Positions 49,151 to 62,119 of a stretch of DNA of 64,000 nucleotides are shown here, in pieces. The notes under the pieces were generated by a model. It did no database searches. It was not told the DNA's origin and saw only the letters and a program-made list of their open reading frames with translations. A program made the translations under genes and the position numbers. The stretch spans positions 2,108,001-2,172,000 of the forward strand of contig JAJNNQ010000078.1 of assembly GCA_027886175.1 (NCBI GenBank), read 5' to 3'. The first letter of the stretch is position 1. Every line of letters starts with the position of its first letter. This DNA is from Phylloscopus collybita (taxonomy: Eukaryota > Chordata > Aves > Passeriformes > Phylloscopidae).

Positions 49151-50015
49151 ATCCCCCCTCGCCTTATCGGAGGTCCTTGCACGCTACGCTGGTTGGGCCT
49201 CTTCACCCCTAATAAAACTCAAATTATGGATTGGCAGAGAAAAAACAGCACTAACGAATTGGTTGTCCAAAAAAGAGACCTCATAGATCTCGACTCTGAC
49301 TGTAATTCAGAAATCATACACTGCTCCAGGGCAAAGGCAACTGCTGTCACTGTGTTTCTGCCCTGGATCTCAGTCGCAAAAACTATAGGAGAATTAGGTT
49401 GATTGGAATGTTGGGTGGCGAAATCGGGCAAATTTAACATCCAACGCCTTAGCTGACCTCCTATCAGATGGGGAAATAATGAGGCAAGCAACCCTACAGA
49501 ATTAGGCAGTGATTGATTACCTGCTCCTCCTCCATGGACACCACTGTGAGGAGTTTGAAGGGCTGTGTTATTTTAATTTATCATCAAAGGGTGAAGACAT
49601 CCATGAAACTATCCGGAAGATGAGGGACATGGTCGGGGAAATAAAGAAACAGAAGAAAGGCTGAGCAAACTTTTCAAGAACTGGGGACTCTCTGGGTGGG
49701 CACGGTCACTGATTAAGACTGCACTGATGATTTTAGTTATCATTATAATTTTTTTAATTGCTTTTGGAATAATTAAGCGCATGGTTTATCGACTGATTTC
49801 AAACATCACTTCCCCTCCTGAGGTGAATTAGATCGTCATAACAAGTGCTCCCAAGGAAGAGAGAGAAGACCTTGAAGAGACAAACTCACCCCAAGAGGAA
49901 GGCTACCTTATGTGGCCAACGCACCAACCATGGTTTGGGAATGCCTATCCTGAATCAGAATATCTTGCACCACAAACACAATTCACCTCATTTTAAAGAA
50001 AAGAAAAGGGGGAGA
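49151..50015 (+). pseudogene. ERV K env transmembrane tail, alpharetrovirus-like
   Basis: After a degraded stretch, the ectodomain reads AVIDYLLLLHGHHCEEFEGL followed by C-Y-F-N-L-S. This is the position of the CX6CC disulfide motif of alpha/gamma-type env, but the last Cys is Tyr (about 49545-49580). A frameshift near 49650 separates it from the membrane anchor (LIKTALMILVIIIIFLIAFG, about 49710-49775) and a short tail ending at 49830. A polypurine tract, AAAGAAAAGGGGGAGA (50000-50015), directly precedes an LTR. The 5' part of this provirus is not in the window. Confidence 0.75.
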
Positions 50016-50620
50016 TGTAGTGGTGTGTTTCATTTTCTATGTTAAACATTTGTTCAGACTGTTCCTGTGGTTCATTCCATGCACTCCTGTTTAACCCCTG
50101 TTTGTTTCATACCATGGTTGTTTACCCAGTTTCGGTTCAATGTCAATCTTCTGCTCCCCACCCCCAAGAACCTGTCCATCTTACCAAGGCCTGCCTCTGG
50201 GTCTAGAAAGTTCCAGGGAAGGCGTCGTGTGGTAGGCCAGGATCCGAGGAAGTCTCTCCTTCCCCCAAGGGATTGGCTCCTGGAGGAGTCTCTCATCCCT
50301 GGAACCACTCCCCAGTCTTCCCTGGTTGGTCCCTTCCCTGATCCTTCCCTCCGCTCCTCTCCCTGTTAAAAGCAGCTGACACAGGGCAGTGTCTGCTCTG
50401 CTGAGGCAGACTCCCTGGACTGAGGCTGCTCCCTTGAGACCCTCAATAAACTTCAGTGGCAACTCCTCAGCAGAGTCCTCCTTTTTCTCCTCGCCATCAT
50501 CACATCTTCCAACACAGGAGCTGGGTTGTAAGGGACCCACTGGATCAGCTCGGTTGGTCAGCCTGCTGAGCTGCACCGCTTGCCTGTAGCTGGTGCCAGG
50601 GCTAGCCGGGGCAGGCCAAG
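50016..50620 (+). mobile_element. LTR C, + copy (3' LTR of ERV K)
   Basis: Begins TGTAGTGGTGTGTTTCATTT after the polypurine tract. TTAAAAGC (TATA-like, about 50366), polyA signal AATAAA (about 50444), then TTTTTCTCCTCGCCATC. The second copy lies inverted at 62471-63107. The 3' end is not sharp: similarity between copies continues to about 50610. Confidence 0.7.
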
Positions 50621-50635
50621 GCAGCTACATACAGC

Positions 50636-51114
50636 CTGACACCCCGTTGGTCAGGCTGTTGGAAGCTGTCCACAGTAAGTCCTCCTGGAGTGGCAGATGT
50701 GGGTCTGTTGGGGTAGAGATGATCCTGAGAGAAAAGGATCCAGTGATGGTGAGAAGGGTCTGGTCTTCCTCTGCGACTCCAGTGGAACCAGATCTCTCGT
50801 GTTCCTACGTCTCAGTTTTTTTCCAGGTAGGAATGGTTGGTTCCTCCAACACTGGGTGAAAATCTCACAGTGGGATGATGGAATGTGTCTTGTCATTGGT
50901 GAGCCTTCATGGCCCATGAGAAGAAGATAATCCTTCATGGGCCATTAACAGAAGATAATCCTTAATTGGCCATTAGCAGAATATCTCCCCCTGTAGGGTA
51001 GACGGGTGGTGAAAGAGATAAGAAACACTGCCCCACCCGGTTTGAACAGCTGGCCCATTATCAGAAAGCATCAGTCCCCCTGCCCCCGGGAGTTTCAAGA
51101 GGTAAAGAAAAACA
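50636..51114 (-). mobile_element. LTR B, first copy
   Basis: 479 bp read on -: it starts TGTTTTTCTTTACCTC after the same AAAGCAG-TTTGGGA polypurine context that precedes LTR A elsewhere, and ends GGTGTCA. It contains a short tandem duplication of GGCCATGAAGGATTATCTTC (about 50910-50960). A direct copy lies at 63245-63665. Confidence 0.65.
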
Positions 51115-51639
51115 TTTCCCAAACTGCTTTCAACAGAATAGAACACACAGTTTTGGTTACATAATCCAAGACACCCATGCTTGGGTTTGGGGGTTCCAGG
51201 CCCCTCCTGCTCTGTCCAGGGGTCCCATGCCCTTTTCCATTAATTCAGGCACCTCCTCGCAGCTTTTTCCTGCAAAGAATCCATGAGTTTGGGATTTTTG
51301 GGGGGCAGTTTTGGAGAGGGACAGCTCTGTCTGGCTTTCCCCTCCCTCTTGTGGCCTCTCATCTGCCCCCAACACCCTGGGGCTGCTGAGATTACCCTCC
51401 TGGGGACAAGGACGTTCATTCCCTTCCAGAAGCCCAATGCCTGGATGGGGCTCCAGGTCAGGGGCTCCTTGAGCAGCTGCCCCGGAACCTCCTCCAGGGG
51501 CTCCCAGCGCTGCTGGAGCCGCTCGGCCTGGGGTCCTCAAAGCCCTCAGCAAGCCCCAAGTCCCGCCCAGGACCCTTCAAATCCTTCAAACCCAGCATCT
51601 CCCACAGCCCCTGCAAGTTCCTCCCACGGCACAGGCAAT

Positions 51640-51830
51640 GGCCATGTCCCCATATGTCACTGGCCATGTCTCACCATGGCCTCACCCACGGCTGTCTCCC
51701 CACCACGTTTCCATCTCTGTCATTGTCCCCCACATCTCCATCTGGGCCCATGTCCCCCTCCATATCCATGTGTCCGCATGTCACTCTTCACGTCTGTGTC
51801 CCCCCATGTCCTCACCCAGGTTTTAGTTCA
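51640..51830 (-). repeat. CCATGTCCCC minisatellite (ZNF-4 3' flank)
   Basis: Short version of the array at 6661-6890, with about 190 bp of imperfect units. Confidence 0.65.
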
Positions 51831-52437
51831 ATGTCCTTATTTTTACCCTAGTGTGGGAGTTTTTTAAAGGGATGAAGAGAAATGAAAAGCAAATCAAGGC
51901 CAAAAGAAAAGGATTTCTGTGTCCGTGCCAGCTGAGGATCCACGTGCTTGGGTGGGAGGGAAGAACCGTTTTTGGAGGGGTTTCCACCCCACTGTCTCCA
52001 AAACCCTGATCGTGGCCCCAGATCATCACCATTTGGCTGTGGAAGACGCCGTTGGGCAACAGGAAAGCAAAACTGGGGAATCCCTGAGGTTGGAAAAGAC
52101 CTCCAAGACCATCCAGGATTCCTTGAGGCCCCAGAGGACAGGATTGAAGGCAAGAGATTTTCTGGGGCTGAAAGTCAACAAATCCACTCTCCCCAAGGAA
52201 TTCCCAGTGTCAGTCTGTGTCTCGATGGATGTTCCTGCCCCTACATTCATCCAGGTGCCCATGGGGAGACAGGAAGATGTGGAGTGCCCCCGGCCAGGTG
52301 ACTTATCAACACGGATCACCAGGGCTCTGCCCAACAGGGGTCACTGGGGATCATCCAACGCCAATCCTCCCACGGAGGATGGAGCTGGAGCAGTGCACAA
52401 AGCTCTTCCCGCTCTCAGGGCACTCCCAGGGCTTCCC

Positions 52438-54179
<1,742 letters not shown>

Positions 54180-54540
54180 ACTGCCGGCTCCCTCTTCCCC
54201 CCAAACCCACAGCATCCAAGCAGAGGGGCAGGGATGGAGCTGGGGCAGGTCGGGCTGGGGCAGCGCTGGGCTCTCAGCCACTCCCGCCCGCACTCGGTCC
54301 CCACTGCAGCCGCTCCCGCCAGCACAGCGCGAGGGGGCCCGGCCTTGGCGTTCCCCCCTCCCACCTCCCCAAATTCCCCTCGCTGGGGGCGTCGGGGCCC
54401 AGGGGGGGCGCAGGTGGGTCCGGGTGGGGAGCGCTGGGAGCTGCGGGTCTGCCTAGCAACTGGTGAGTCATCAGCGCCACGCGCTCTGATTGGCTGAGCA
54501 CTGCCCGAGGGGTGGGGCTGCAGAAAGGAGGGACACCCTG
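54180..54540 (-). promoter_or_regulatory. GC-rich promoter block upstream of ZNF-4
   Basis: CpG-rich block found only in this unit. On - it has an inverted CCAAT (AGCCAATCAGAGCGCG, about 54480-54495), an AP-1/CRE-like TGATGACTCACC (about 54463) and a half X-box, GTTGCTAGGCAG (about 54452). There is a CACCTGCG donor-like site about 40-50 bp further downstream and no TATA box. Its absence from ZNF-1 and ZNF-2 suggests they lost it, or that they use another start. Activity is inferred. Confidence 0.5.
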
Positions 54541-55876
54541 CTCCAGGGGGGATGTCCTGCAAACGGGGGAACCCCAAGGAAGGAAGAAGAGGAAAGTGTC
54601 TTTACAAACAGATGCTGGGAATATGCTTGGAGATACGGCCAGGCACTTGGACATAAGGAAGGGACAGAAGAAGCCATCAGTTCCAGAAAATGTTATTCAC
54701 TGACCACACAGACTGCTGATCAGCCAAGGTCCTGCTCAATTCATGAACTTGGAGAAGAAGAACAAAGACTGAACAGAGCTGTGAATATCCCTACACAGAC
54801 AGAAGTGGGGGGCATATTAAGAGGGGTATGTGGTAGGTGCATTGGGAAGTCTGTACCTCTCAAGTATTTCAGCCAGTGGGGAAAGGGAGATGGAGATGCA
54901 GCCAGGAAAATTAAGATGAAAAGGAGGCTGCGTCCTCCAACAACTGCAGAGACCCCATGGGAAATGTCCCATGGCCTCTCCCTTTTTTATGAATGAAATG
55001 ACTTGTACAGGACTCTACTGTCTTCTCAGAGGGACAGAACCCTCTGGTGATGGGAAGTTTTCCACCGCCTGGGGTGGTGGGCAGTGAGTGGAGCTGAAGG
55101 TGCCTCACCCAGTTTGGGTGATCGGCTCCCTTGGGTGGCGGCGGCACCGGGGATTGACTGGGGACCCGAGAGTGTCCAGGAGACAGATGAGTGACAGATC
55201 AGGGGGGTCTGGGAAGAGTCAGCATGGAGAGAGCACTGAAAATCTCATCAGGGAGGACACTGGGATCTTCAGGGAGTAAACATGGCAGGGCACCCATGCA
55301 GAGTGGAAAAGGGAAAGCCAGAAAGGGGTCCCAGCAAAAGGGACGATGATCCCAAAATATCTCTGAAAGTCCCTTGGGAGAATGTTGAGACAGTCTGCAC
55401 AGTCTCCCAGAGGTAATTAAGGACATGGACACACAGGGGAGCAATTAGGGAAGTCAAGAATGGATTTAGACAACAGGAGATGGATGGTGTTGGTGTGCTG
55501 GGAAGGGAAAGGGTGAAGGGGAATGTGCAGGAATATGGTTAAGGGAAAAAGCAGCAGGAGGAATCTGTGAAAAAGCTGCGGAAAGAACATGGATGATGGA
55601 AAAGAGGAAGAAGAGAAAAATACTGAGGACTGGGATGTTCTTCAGGAGGGTGTGATGCTCAAAATTTGCCAGCTGACGCAGATCCCTTGTATCCATGTGG
55701 AGCTGCTGGCCCTGCCCGCCGGGGGAGCCGCCTTTGGACACTGCGGCAGGACAGGCACCACCTCTGGGATACGGGCTGGGGAGGGCACAGGGAGCACAAG
55801 GACCAGCAGCAAGGAACAGCTGGCAAATGGGGATTCCACCTGCAAGGATCCACATTATCCTTGAATCTGACTTGGT
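54541..55876 (-). other. Upstream ZNF-unit sequence, no gene
   Basis: 54545-55190 is the reverse complement of 30351-31050 and is related to the P1 arms. 55190-55560 matches 20840-21230. 55690-55876 matches 21600-21780. Only short open frames occur, and all are explained by duplication. Confidence 0.5.
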
Positions 55877-57710
55877 TTGGGTCCCTGCAGAAATGAATGG
55901 TTTTGCAGAAAGCTCAGCAGCTGTCAGAGGATGAGCACCCACAGGCACTCAGGGGGGCTGCAGGAGGGGCAGAAGAAGCCCCTGCAGCACTTGGCCACAA
56001 AGGCACAGCAGGGGAAGGCAAGAAGGGATGAGGAAAAGGCCAAGCGGAAGGCAAAGGCCATGGCAGAGTTTCTACAGCCCCTGAGGGATCAAGCCCAGGG
56101 CCCAAGGGGGCCCCAGCACCCAGGGCACTGGCTCGGCCACAAGGACCTGGCAGAGGCATTGCCCTCCTGGGCAGGGGAGAGCCAACCCAAACAGCCCCTG
56201 GCAAGGAATCAGGCTTCCAGCTGCAGGGCACAAGGACACTGCAAGCACAGACAGCAGCACCCTCACCACAAGCAAGTCCACCCCTGCAGGGACATGGATT
56301 GGGAGGGGTGGCAGAGCTCCCAGCACACCAGGGACCCACCGCACTGGAGCCCTTGAGAACATTCAGGGTGGCTCTGCATCGACAGGAGGCCTTTCCTCAC
56401 AGACACAGGGGCCTCTCCATCCACTCTCAATCTCACACCTAAAAGGGGAAATCACCAAAAATGTCTTTGCTTATTCAGGGGATACTTGGGAAAGATAAGC
56501 AACTGTGTTTAATTCAACCATGTGTTGGAAATGCAGGAAATTTCATTTGCTCGTAAATGTGATTGTCCTTTACTGGGAAGGGATTTGATGGCTAAATTGG
56601 GAATGCAAATTAATATTGTCAAAGGTGATACACAGGCTAGTTCTCCTGTACCTTGGTGACAAATGTCTGGCAAGGCCTGTGCTGAAGTGAACCCAGAAGT
56701 GTGGGCAGCCCCAGGGAAATTGGGAAAATCAGATCCCCAGCCTCTCCAAATTCCTCTGAAGCAACCAGAACAAGTGGGGTCTAAAAGCAATCCCCTATTC
56801 CAAGGGAGGGAAGGAAGGGCTCACAGCCTGGTATTGAGCCCCTGGGAAAGGCAGGGCTTTTGGAGCCAGGGGTCTCTCCCTGTAATGCTCCTGTGCTGCC
56901 AGACAAGAAATCAGATGGAATCCATGGAATGGTGCAGGACCTAAGAACAATAAACGAGATTATTGAACCAAGGCACCCCACATTCTCAGATCCTGACACC
57001 ATCTGGAACCAGGTTCCCTCCTCACACTGCTCCCATTCAGCACTTGATGGAAAAGATGCTTTCTGGGGATGCCCACTCACACAGGATGGTGAACAGGGTT
57101 TGGCCTTGGAGTGGGAACAAGAGGAAGAAGGGAAAGTGGGAAAGACATGGACGATCCTGCTGCAGGGATGCAGGGAAGCACCAGCCTTATTGGGGCAAGC
57201 CTTGCAGAAATCATCAAAAGAATTTACCTCACCCCCAAGAATTGTGTTAAAGCAGGATGTGAATGACTTGCTCCAGTCAGGAGGACAAGAAGAAACGGTA
57301 GAAGAAGCCTCTGACAAATGGCTCAGTTTTCAGGCTAAAAAGCATCTTGGAGTATTTGAAGAAAAAAAAATCAAAAAAACAAAACAACCAGAAATTATGG
57401 AGGAAAAGCTTAAATATTTGGGACATATTTTGACTGAAGGTTTGTGGTAAATTGACCCAGACAGTGTCCAGGGAATTTTAATGTTACACAGGACTAAAAA
57501 GGAGCTGCAAGAATTCTGAAGAATAACAGGGAATTGCAAGACCTGGACTGAGGATTCTCTGCTCCAGCCAGAACATTGTGTGACTTTGTAACCCCAGACA
57601 GCCTCAGTGTTATGGGATGGACATGAGAAAGAGAACAAAGCTGGAGAAAATAAAAAACCAAAATGATTGAGGCTGTTCCTCAGCAAAGGAACTGGAATTG
57701 CCTGTGAATG
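55877..57710 (+). pseudogene. Class-I-like ERV gag-pro-RT remnant F
   Basis: Close copy of 21781-23600. Gag C-terminus 55877-56250; the protease relic near 56385; an RT N-terminal frame at 56860-57450 that is longer than in copy E (196 codons, containing VQDLRTINEIIEP and YLGHILTEGLW). Frame breaks remain. At about 57715 the sequence jumps to the region corresponding to 24925, so RNase H and integrase (about 1.3 kb) are deleted here. Confidence 0.78.
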
Positions 57711-58870
57711 TCAAACAGGCCACGGCTGAGCCTGCACTGAAGGCAGGGGAGCAGCAGCCAGGGCTCCACAGCGGGGGAAGCCCCTGTGCCTGCCCACAGA
57801 TCCTCTGCTGGAATGCTCTGCCTGGGCACCCTCCCTTGGCATCTCCAGGCACTGCGGGCCAATCCTTGCTGCCACTGCTGCAGCTTCAGGGCTTTCTGTG
57901 CCTGCACTGCCACAGGGGCTGGGGAGACACCGGGAGAATTCCACTCTGGGGCTCAGCCAGACTCACACACTGGGCTGGGTGGGGTGAGATGATTGGAAAA
58001 TAGACCGACTTTAAAACTGTTTTTTATTTGATTTCTCCACTCAGCCTCGGTTTGCCTTTGCCTTGGGGAAAGGAAATTTAAAGGTTTTGTTTGAAGGGAT
58101 GTTACACCACTCAGCAGAAATGAGTTGAACATCTCACCAGACTGGGAAGAGCCCAAAAGAGACCCAGAGAGAGAACGACCATCAACAAAACATCAACGAC
58201 CATCAGCAACCAGCAACCAACACCCACCCCAGACACTGCCCCTGGAAGAGCTGCAGACACCTGGGCTGGAAAAGGCTGAGAAGGAAATCCAGGAGTGCAG
58301 ACCTAATTAACATCAAAGGAAAAGCTCCAATACGAAATCAAATACTGAGATCTTCCCAACTTGAAGCAATGAACATCAAATGAAGGGATTTCTATGGGTT
58401 CAGACTGTAAAAAGTTTAGGAAAAATCCAGTAAAACTCACATATCATGGAATGATTTTCTCTGCACACCAGGCTATGTGTGGATGAAATGATTTCTGTTG
58501 CACATCCCAGCCAGAATCAAGTAATGCCTTGACTCTCTAACACTAAAGACATTGTTGGAGAATTTTTGTTTTCCCCACAATTTCAGTGACAAGATTACCA
58601 TTAGAATAATTTTTTGCAATAATCCTGTTTTTTAAGTATCAGTTAGTTTTCAGATAGGGATGTGAGAATCAATTTCTAGTCCTAGAAGAAGAAATAGAAA
58701 AACCTTGATTGCTGTGGATTGTTTTTGTGTGTTTGTATATGGCTCTCAGGGGTCACAAAAGTTTGGTATATAGGCTTGCCAAAATTCACCTTTAGGTTGA
58801 ATTTTGCAAAACTAGAAGAGATTTAAAAGTGACCCTTTAACTCCTAAACAGTTAATAGAATACTGTCACT
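57711..58870 (+). repeat. Direct copy of the outer IR-B sequence
   Basis: Matches 24925-25850, and the mirror of 27750-28860, including the ~200-bp block with CATCAACGACC units (58170-58230) that copy 23977-25851 lacks. It ends at 58865, where CAGTTAATAGAATAC joins promoter module 3. No gene is seen. Confidence 0.8.
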
Positions 58871-59400
58871 TTTACAGGACTCCTCTGCCTCCTTTGGGAA
58901 CAGAAACCTCAGGCCATGCGGATTTTCCCGCACAGGCCCGGGGACAGCGCAGCCGCCTCCGTCCTACCCACAGGAACCGGGAGGAGCCAGCGCTGCTCCG
59001 GCCCCGGCTCCTGCCCAGGCACCCGCGGGAAGGAGACCGCGGGCAGCCGCTCCCGCAGCGCCCTCAGGGCACGGGGAACACGGCGCGGACACGGCACAAC
59101 CGAGCCACAGCCAGAGCCCCCTGCCGCCCCCTCCGCCCGCAGCCAGCCCCGAGCCCCGGCACAACCCAGCGCGGCTCCCACCTGCGCCGGGGCCGCCTCC
59201 GAGCTCCGCCGCCGCCTCACGGGGCTCCGGCCGCTGCCGCCGCTCCCGGGCCCGGGCAGACGCCCCAGCAATGGCGCCGCTGTTCGCGCCAGGACCGCGC
59301 TTCTGCCCGCTCTGCCCAATCAGCGCGCAGCCAGAAGTAGGAGTGACGGCACCATCAGCCAATGGCAGCGAGCGAGGGGCGGGCTCTGCACACGGCACAG
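58871..59400 (-). promoter_or_regulatory. CpG promoter module, copy 3, mirror half
   Basis: Equals 27120-27640 in reverse: arm sequence, a donor on - (ACCTGCG at about 59180), the mirrored first exon, then CCAAT (ATTGG on -) motifs near 59320 and 59360. After GCTCTGCACACGGCAC (59398) the match stops. The opposite half of the module reappears 590 bp further on (59985-60090) in direct orientation, so this copy has been split by an insertion. Confidence 0.6.
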
Positions 59401-59639
59401 CAGTGCGTGGCTTGGGTTTCCCCCAAGAAGGGAAAGAACGAACCAAACTCAAGGGAGGTGCGGCCCCCACCCATCCCGGGGCGTTCGGCCGCTCTCACTT
59501 TTCCCCTCCGGGAACAGCGCCGGGACTGGGCGGGTCCGAAGCGGGACTGGGGTGGGGTAGCACAGGGGGTCCCCAGTACCGAGGGGTACCCTTGGGGCTC
59601 GGTCCTGTCCTTCCCCCCGCCGCTATCAGTGGGGACCAC

Positions 59640-59930
59640 CCTTATCACCAGGGACCCCCTCCCCCCCGCAAATTACCGGGCCCCCCCCACTCACCGCGAC
59701 CCTCCCATTGTCTGCCACCCCTCCTTCAACAAAACCTCCAAAGCTCTAGGACCACTCCCATCCATGAGCCCCGCCAGTGCGCCAGAACCCCCCACTCACC
59801 ACCCCTCTCCCACTAATGGGAACCCCCCCTCACCGCGCCCCCCCTAATCACCAGGACCCTCCCAATCCATGGGACCCCCGCACTCACCACGCCCCCCCCC
59901 TCAGACCCCCCCGGGCATCCGACTGATTGA
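59640..59930. repeat. C-rich minisatellite with CCCCCACTCACC units
   Basis: Degenerate units CCCCC(A)CTCACC(G/A)CG at about 59685, 59790, 59830 and 59880, with GGGACC/AGGACC linkers. The complementary strand is G-rich with several runs of five or more G and could form quadruplexes. No coding is seen. Confidence 0.6.
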
Positions 59931-59984
59931 ACACCCCCGGAACGACCCGAGCCCCGAGCCCCTCGGCCCCCCCGAGCCCCCGGC

Positions 59985-60470
59985 CCGCGCTGGGCCCCGC
60001 CGGGGCCGGGCTGGCTCCACCCCCCGGGGCCGCCGTTCTGCGGAGCCTGTCAATCAACGGAGATCGGTCTCGTAGCCACGCCCACAGAGGGGTGGGGGCA
60101 CGCCGGGAGGCCAATGGGGAGCGGTGGAGCCGGAGGGGGCGGGGATTGAGAATGTGAGCGTGAGAATGGGAGCGTGGGGAAAAAGGCGGGACCCGGGAGC
60201 AGCGACCAATGGGAAGAGAAGGGGCGTGGCCTGGGTGTGGTGGGAAAGGGTGGGGAAGGCATGGGGGCGTGGGAAGGGGCGGGGACTGAAAAGAAACGAA
60301 AGTGGGCGGGGTCTCAGAGAAACAGAAAATGGGCGTGGCCTGACCGGAACTAAGTGGGCGGGGCCTGCAGTGTGGGGAAAGGGGCGGGGCCATCAATGGG
60401 AGTTCGGGGAAGGGGAGACAAAGGGACCCTTGGGGGGACATGGGGGCGGTTTGGGGACCCCGGGAGTCCC
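59985..60470 (+). promoter_or_regulatory. Promoter module 3 core and GC-box cluster
   Basis: 60047-60086 repeats the 40-bp core of the other two modules, including CTGTCAATCA (60047-60056) and CCACGCCCAC. It is followed by about eight GC/GT boxes within 280 bp (GGGGGCGGGG-, GGGCGTGGCC- and GGGCGGGGCC-type at about 60135, 60222, 60275, 60305, 60332, 60354 and 60383). This is a typical CpG-island promoter signature 500-900 bp upstream of the 252-codon gene. Confidence 0.55.
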
Positions 60471-60479
60471 AAGTGGTCC

Positions 60480-60710
60480 CAAATCCTGGATCCCGAGGAA
60501 TCTTCAATTCCAGATCCCAAATCTTCTGGATCCCAAGGAATAATACCAAATTACCTCAAATCCTGCATCCAAACAAGCCCAAAATGACCCTAAATCCTGG
60601 ATCGCAAATGATCCTAAATCCTGCTGAATCCCAAGGAATGATCTCAAATGATCTCAAATCCCAAATCCTGGATCCCAAAAAACTCCAGATCCCGAATGTT
60701 GCTGGGTACC
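60480..60710 (+). repeat. AAATCCTGGATCCCAA-type minisatellite
   Basis: Degenerate tandem units of about 16-24 bp built from AAATCCTG(G/C)ATCCCAA and AATGATCTCAAAT. Non-coding; it lies between the GC-box cluster and the gene. Confidence 0.7.
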
Positions 60711-60983
60711 CCAGTGTCCCCAACAGGACATCGGGGGGCACTTGGGCATTGTTGGGGACATGGGGGGGACATCGGGGCCTGTCGGGGACACTCAGGGGGA
60801 CACTGGGGACACTCAGAGGGACATTGTGGACCTCGCGGTGGCCCCGCGGGCTGGGGGCGGGGCCAGGGCAGTGACATCACCTCTTCCTGTTTCCAGCCGG
60901 CCGAGCCGCATTCCCGCGTGTCACCGGGTCTTGTTCGCCCCTCGGAGTGTCCCCAGAGTGTCCCCAGGGTGTTCCCAGTGGCA
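60711..60983 (+). promoter_or_regulatory. Proximal 5' region of the 252-codon gene
   Basis: A GC box, GGGGGCGGGGCC (60852-60863), then a CRE-like TGACATCA (60872-60879) directly followed by an ETS-type CTCTTCCTGTTTCC (60881-60894). ETS/PU.1-like sites next to a CRE are common in leukocyte promoters, so immune-cell expression is a guess. GGGACAC(T/C)-rich repeats lie upstream (60750-60830). Confidence 0.4.
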
Positions 60984-62119
60984 ATGGAGCCCCGCGAGGT
61001 GCGACAATCCCGGCGGGGAGAGGCGGGAGGGGACAGGGGGGTGTCACCCCAGGAAGTGGCAGGAAGGGATGGAGGGGACACGGGAGGTGGCGGCAGGGGA
61101 CAGAGGGTCACAAAGGGGACACGGGAGGTGGCGGGAAGGGGGGAGGTGACAGAGGGGTGGAGGGGACCGAGGGCGGCGAGTGGGGGGGAACACTGGGGAG
61201 TGGCAGAGGGGACAGTGGGGGGTGGCAGAAGGGATGACAGGGTGACAAAGGGACAGAGGGGACAGCTGAGCGCTCCAGGGAGGAGACAAAAGGCATCCCT
61301 GGGAGGGCACAGGGTCCACCTCAGGAAGCCACAAGTGCCACGAGGTCCTCGCCACCTCCCCTGTCCTCTCCCCAGGTGCTGGAGGCGCTGGTGGATTTGG
61401 TGGCCACCCTGGGCGAGCTGGCAGCCACCGTGACCGGGCCACATGGGGACCTGCTGCGGGCCGTGTCCCCAAGGTCCCTGCGCGCAGCCCTGAAGAAATT
61501 CACCTGGACCCTCCATTGCACCCTGCGCCACTGCAGTGACACCTCCCTGCGCCAGCGCCATGTCACCTCCCTGTTCCAGGCCCTGGCCGCCCTCGAGGCC
61601 AAACCACGGGCCACCTGGGCCCATGATGGAATGAGAGCCGCGGTCAGAGCCGGCCAAGACTCGGTGGCCGCGCTCAGGGAGAGCTGGGACCGGCTGGCCG
61701 GGGAGACCACCGAGCTCCAGGAGCTCTGGGAGGGCGCAGACACCAGGGGTGTGCAGCGGCCAGAGGTGGCCCTGGAGCTGCTGGGGCGCTTGGAGGCCGT
61801 GTGTGACAAAGCCACCCTGTTCCCCTGGGAGCTGCTGCGCCGGCTTGGGGACATCGAGGCCACCCTGGAGAGGAGAAGGGAGGTGACTCCCGATGTCCTC
61901 AGGGAGTTAAGATCCGCGGTGACCAAGGCCAGGCAGCTGTGTGAGGGCAGCGCCCGCCTGGCCACGTGTCACCTGCTGGGGATACTTGGGGACATCCGCA
62001 CCCTCCTCTCGAGTCCCTCTGCTGGCTCCGGTGGCCCTGGTGGCCCCGCTCACCGTGCGGTGTCCAAGCGGTGCCAAGAAGCCATCGAGGACATCCCGAG
62101 GCTGCTGCAGGGACAGTGA
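60984..62119 (+). CDS. Unrecognised two-exon gene, 252-residue helical protein
   Basis: Model: exon 1 coding 60984-60998 (ATG in a good context, GGCAATGG, giving M-E-P-R-E); donor GAG/GTGCGA at 60999; intron 60999-61375 with a strong acceptor TCCTCTCCCCAG; exon 2 61376-62119, phase 0, ending TGA. The 247 codons of exon 2 are uninterrupted. The protein is rich in Leu, Ala, Arg and Glu, with long amphipathic helices (VLEALVDLVATLGELAAT; ALKKFTWTLHCTL; DVLRELRSAVTKARQL). It has no signal peptide, membrane segment or metal motif, so a cytosolic helical bundle is likely. I do not recognise the family. The intron holds GGGGACA(C/G)-rich repeats. It is the only multi-exon, non-finger gene here, and no second copy is present. 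The donor is weak, so the model could be wrong at its 5' end. Confidence 0.6.
61020..61275 (+). repeat. G-rich GGGGACA minisatellite in the intron
   Basis: Degenerate repeats of GGAGGGGACACGGGAGGTGGC and GGGACAGAGGGG occupy most of the intron. They resemble, but are not identical to, the ZNF-flank minisatellite. Confidence 0.6.

Noticed and set aside
60644..61657. 337-codon ORF on - over the intron and exon 2 of the 252-codon gene
   Set aside because: Spans a minisatellite and a GC-rich exon in antisense, with no domain. The + strand model has splice sites, start context and a stop.
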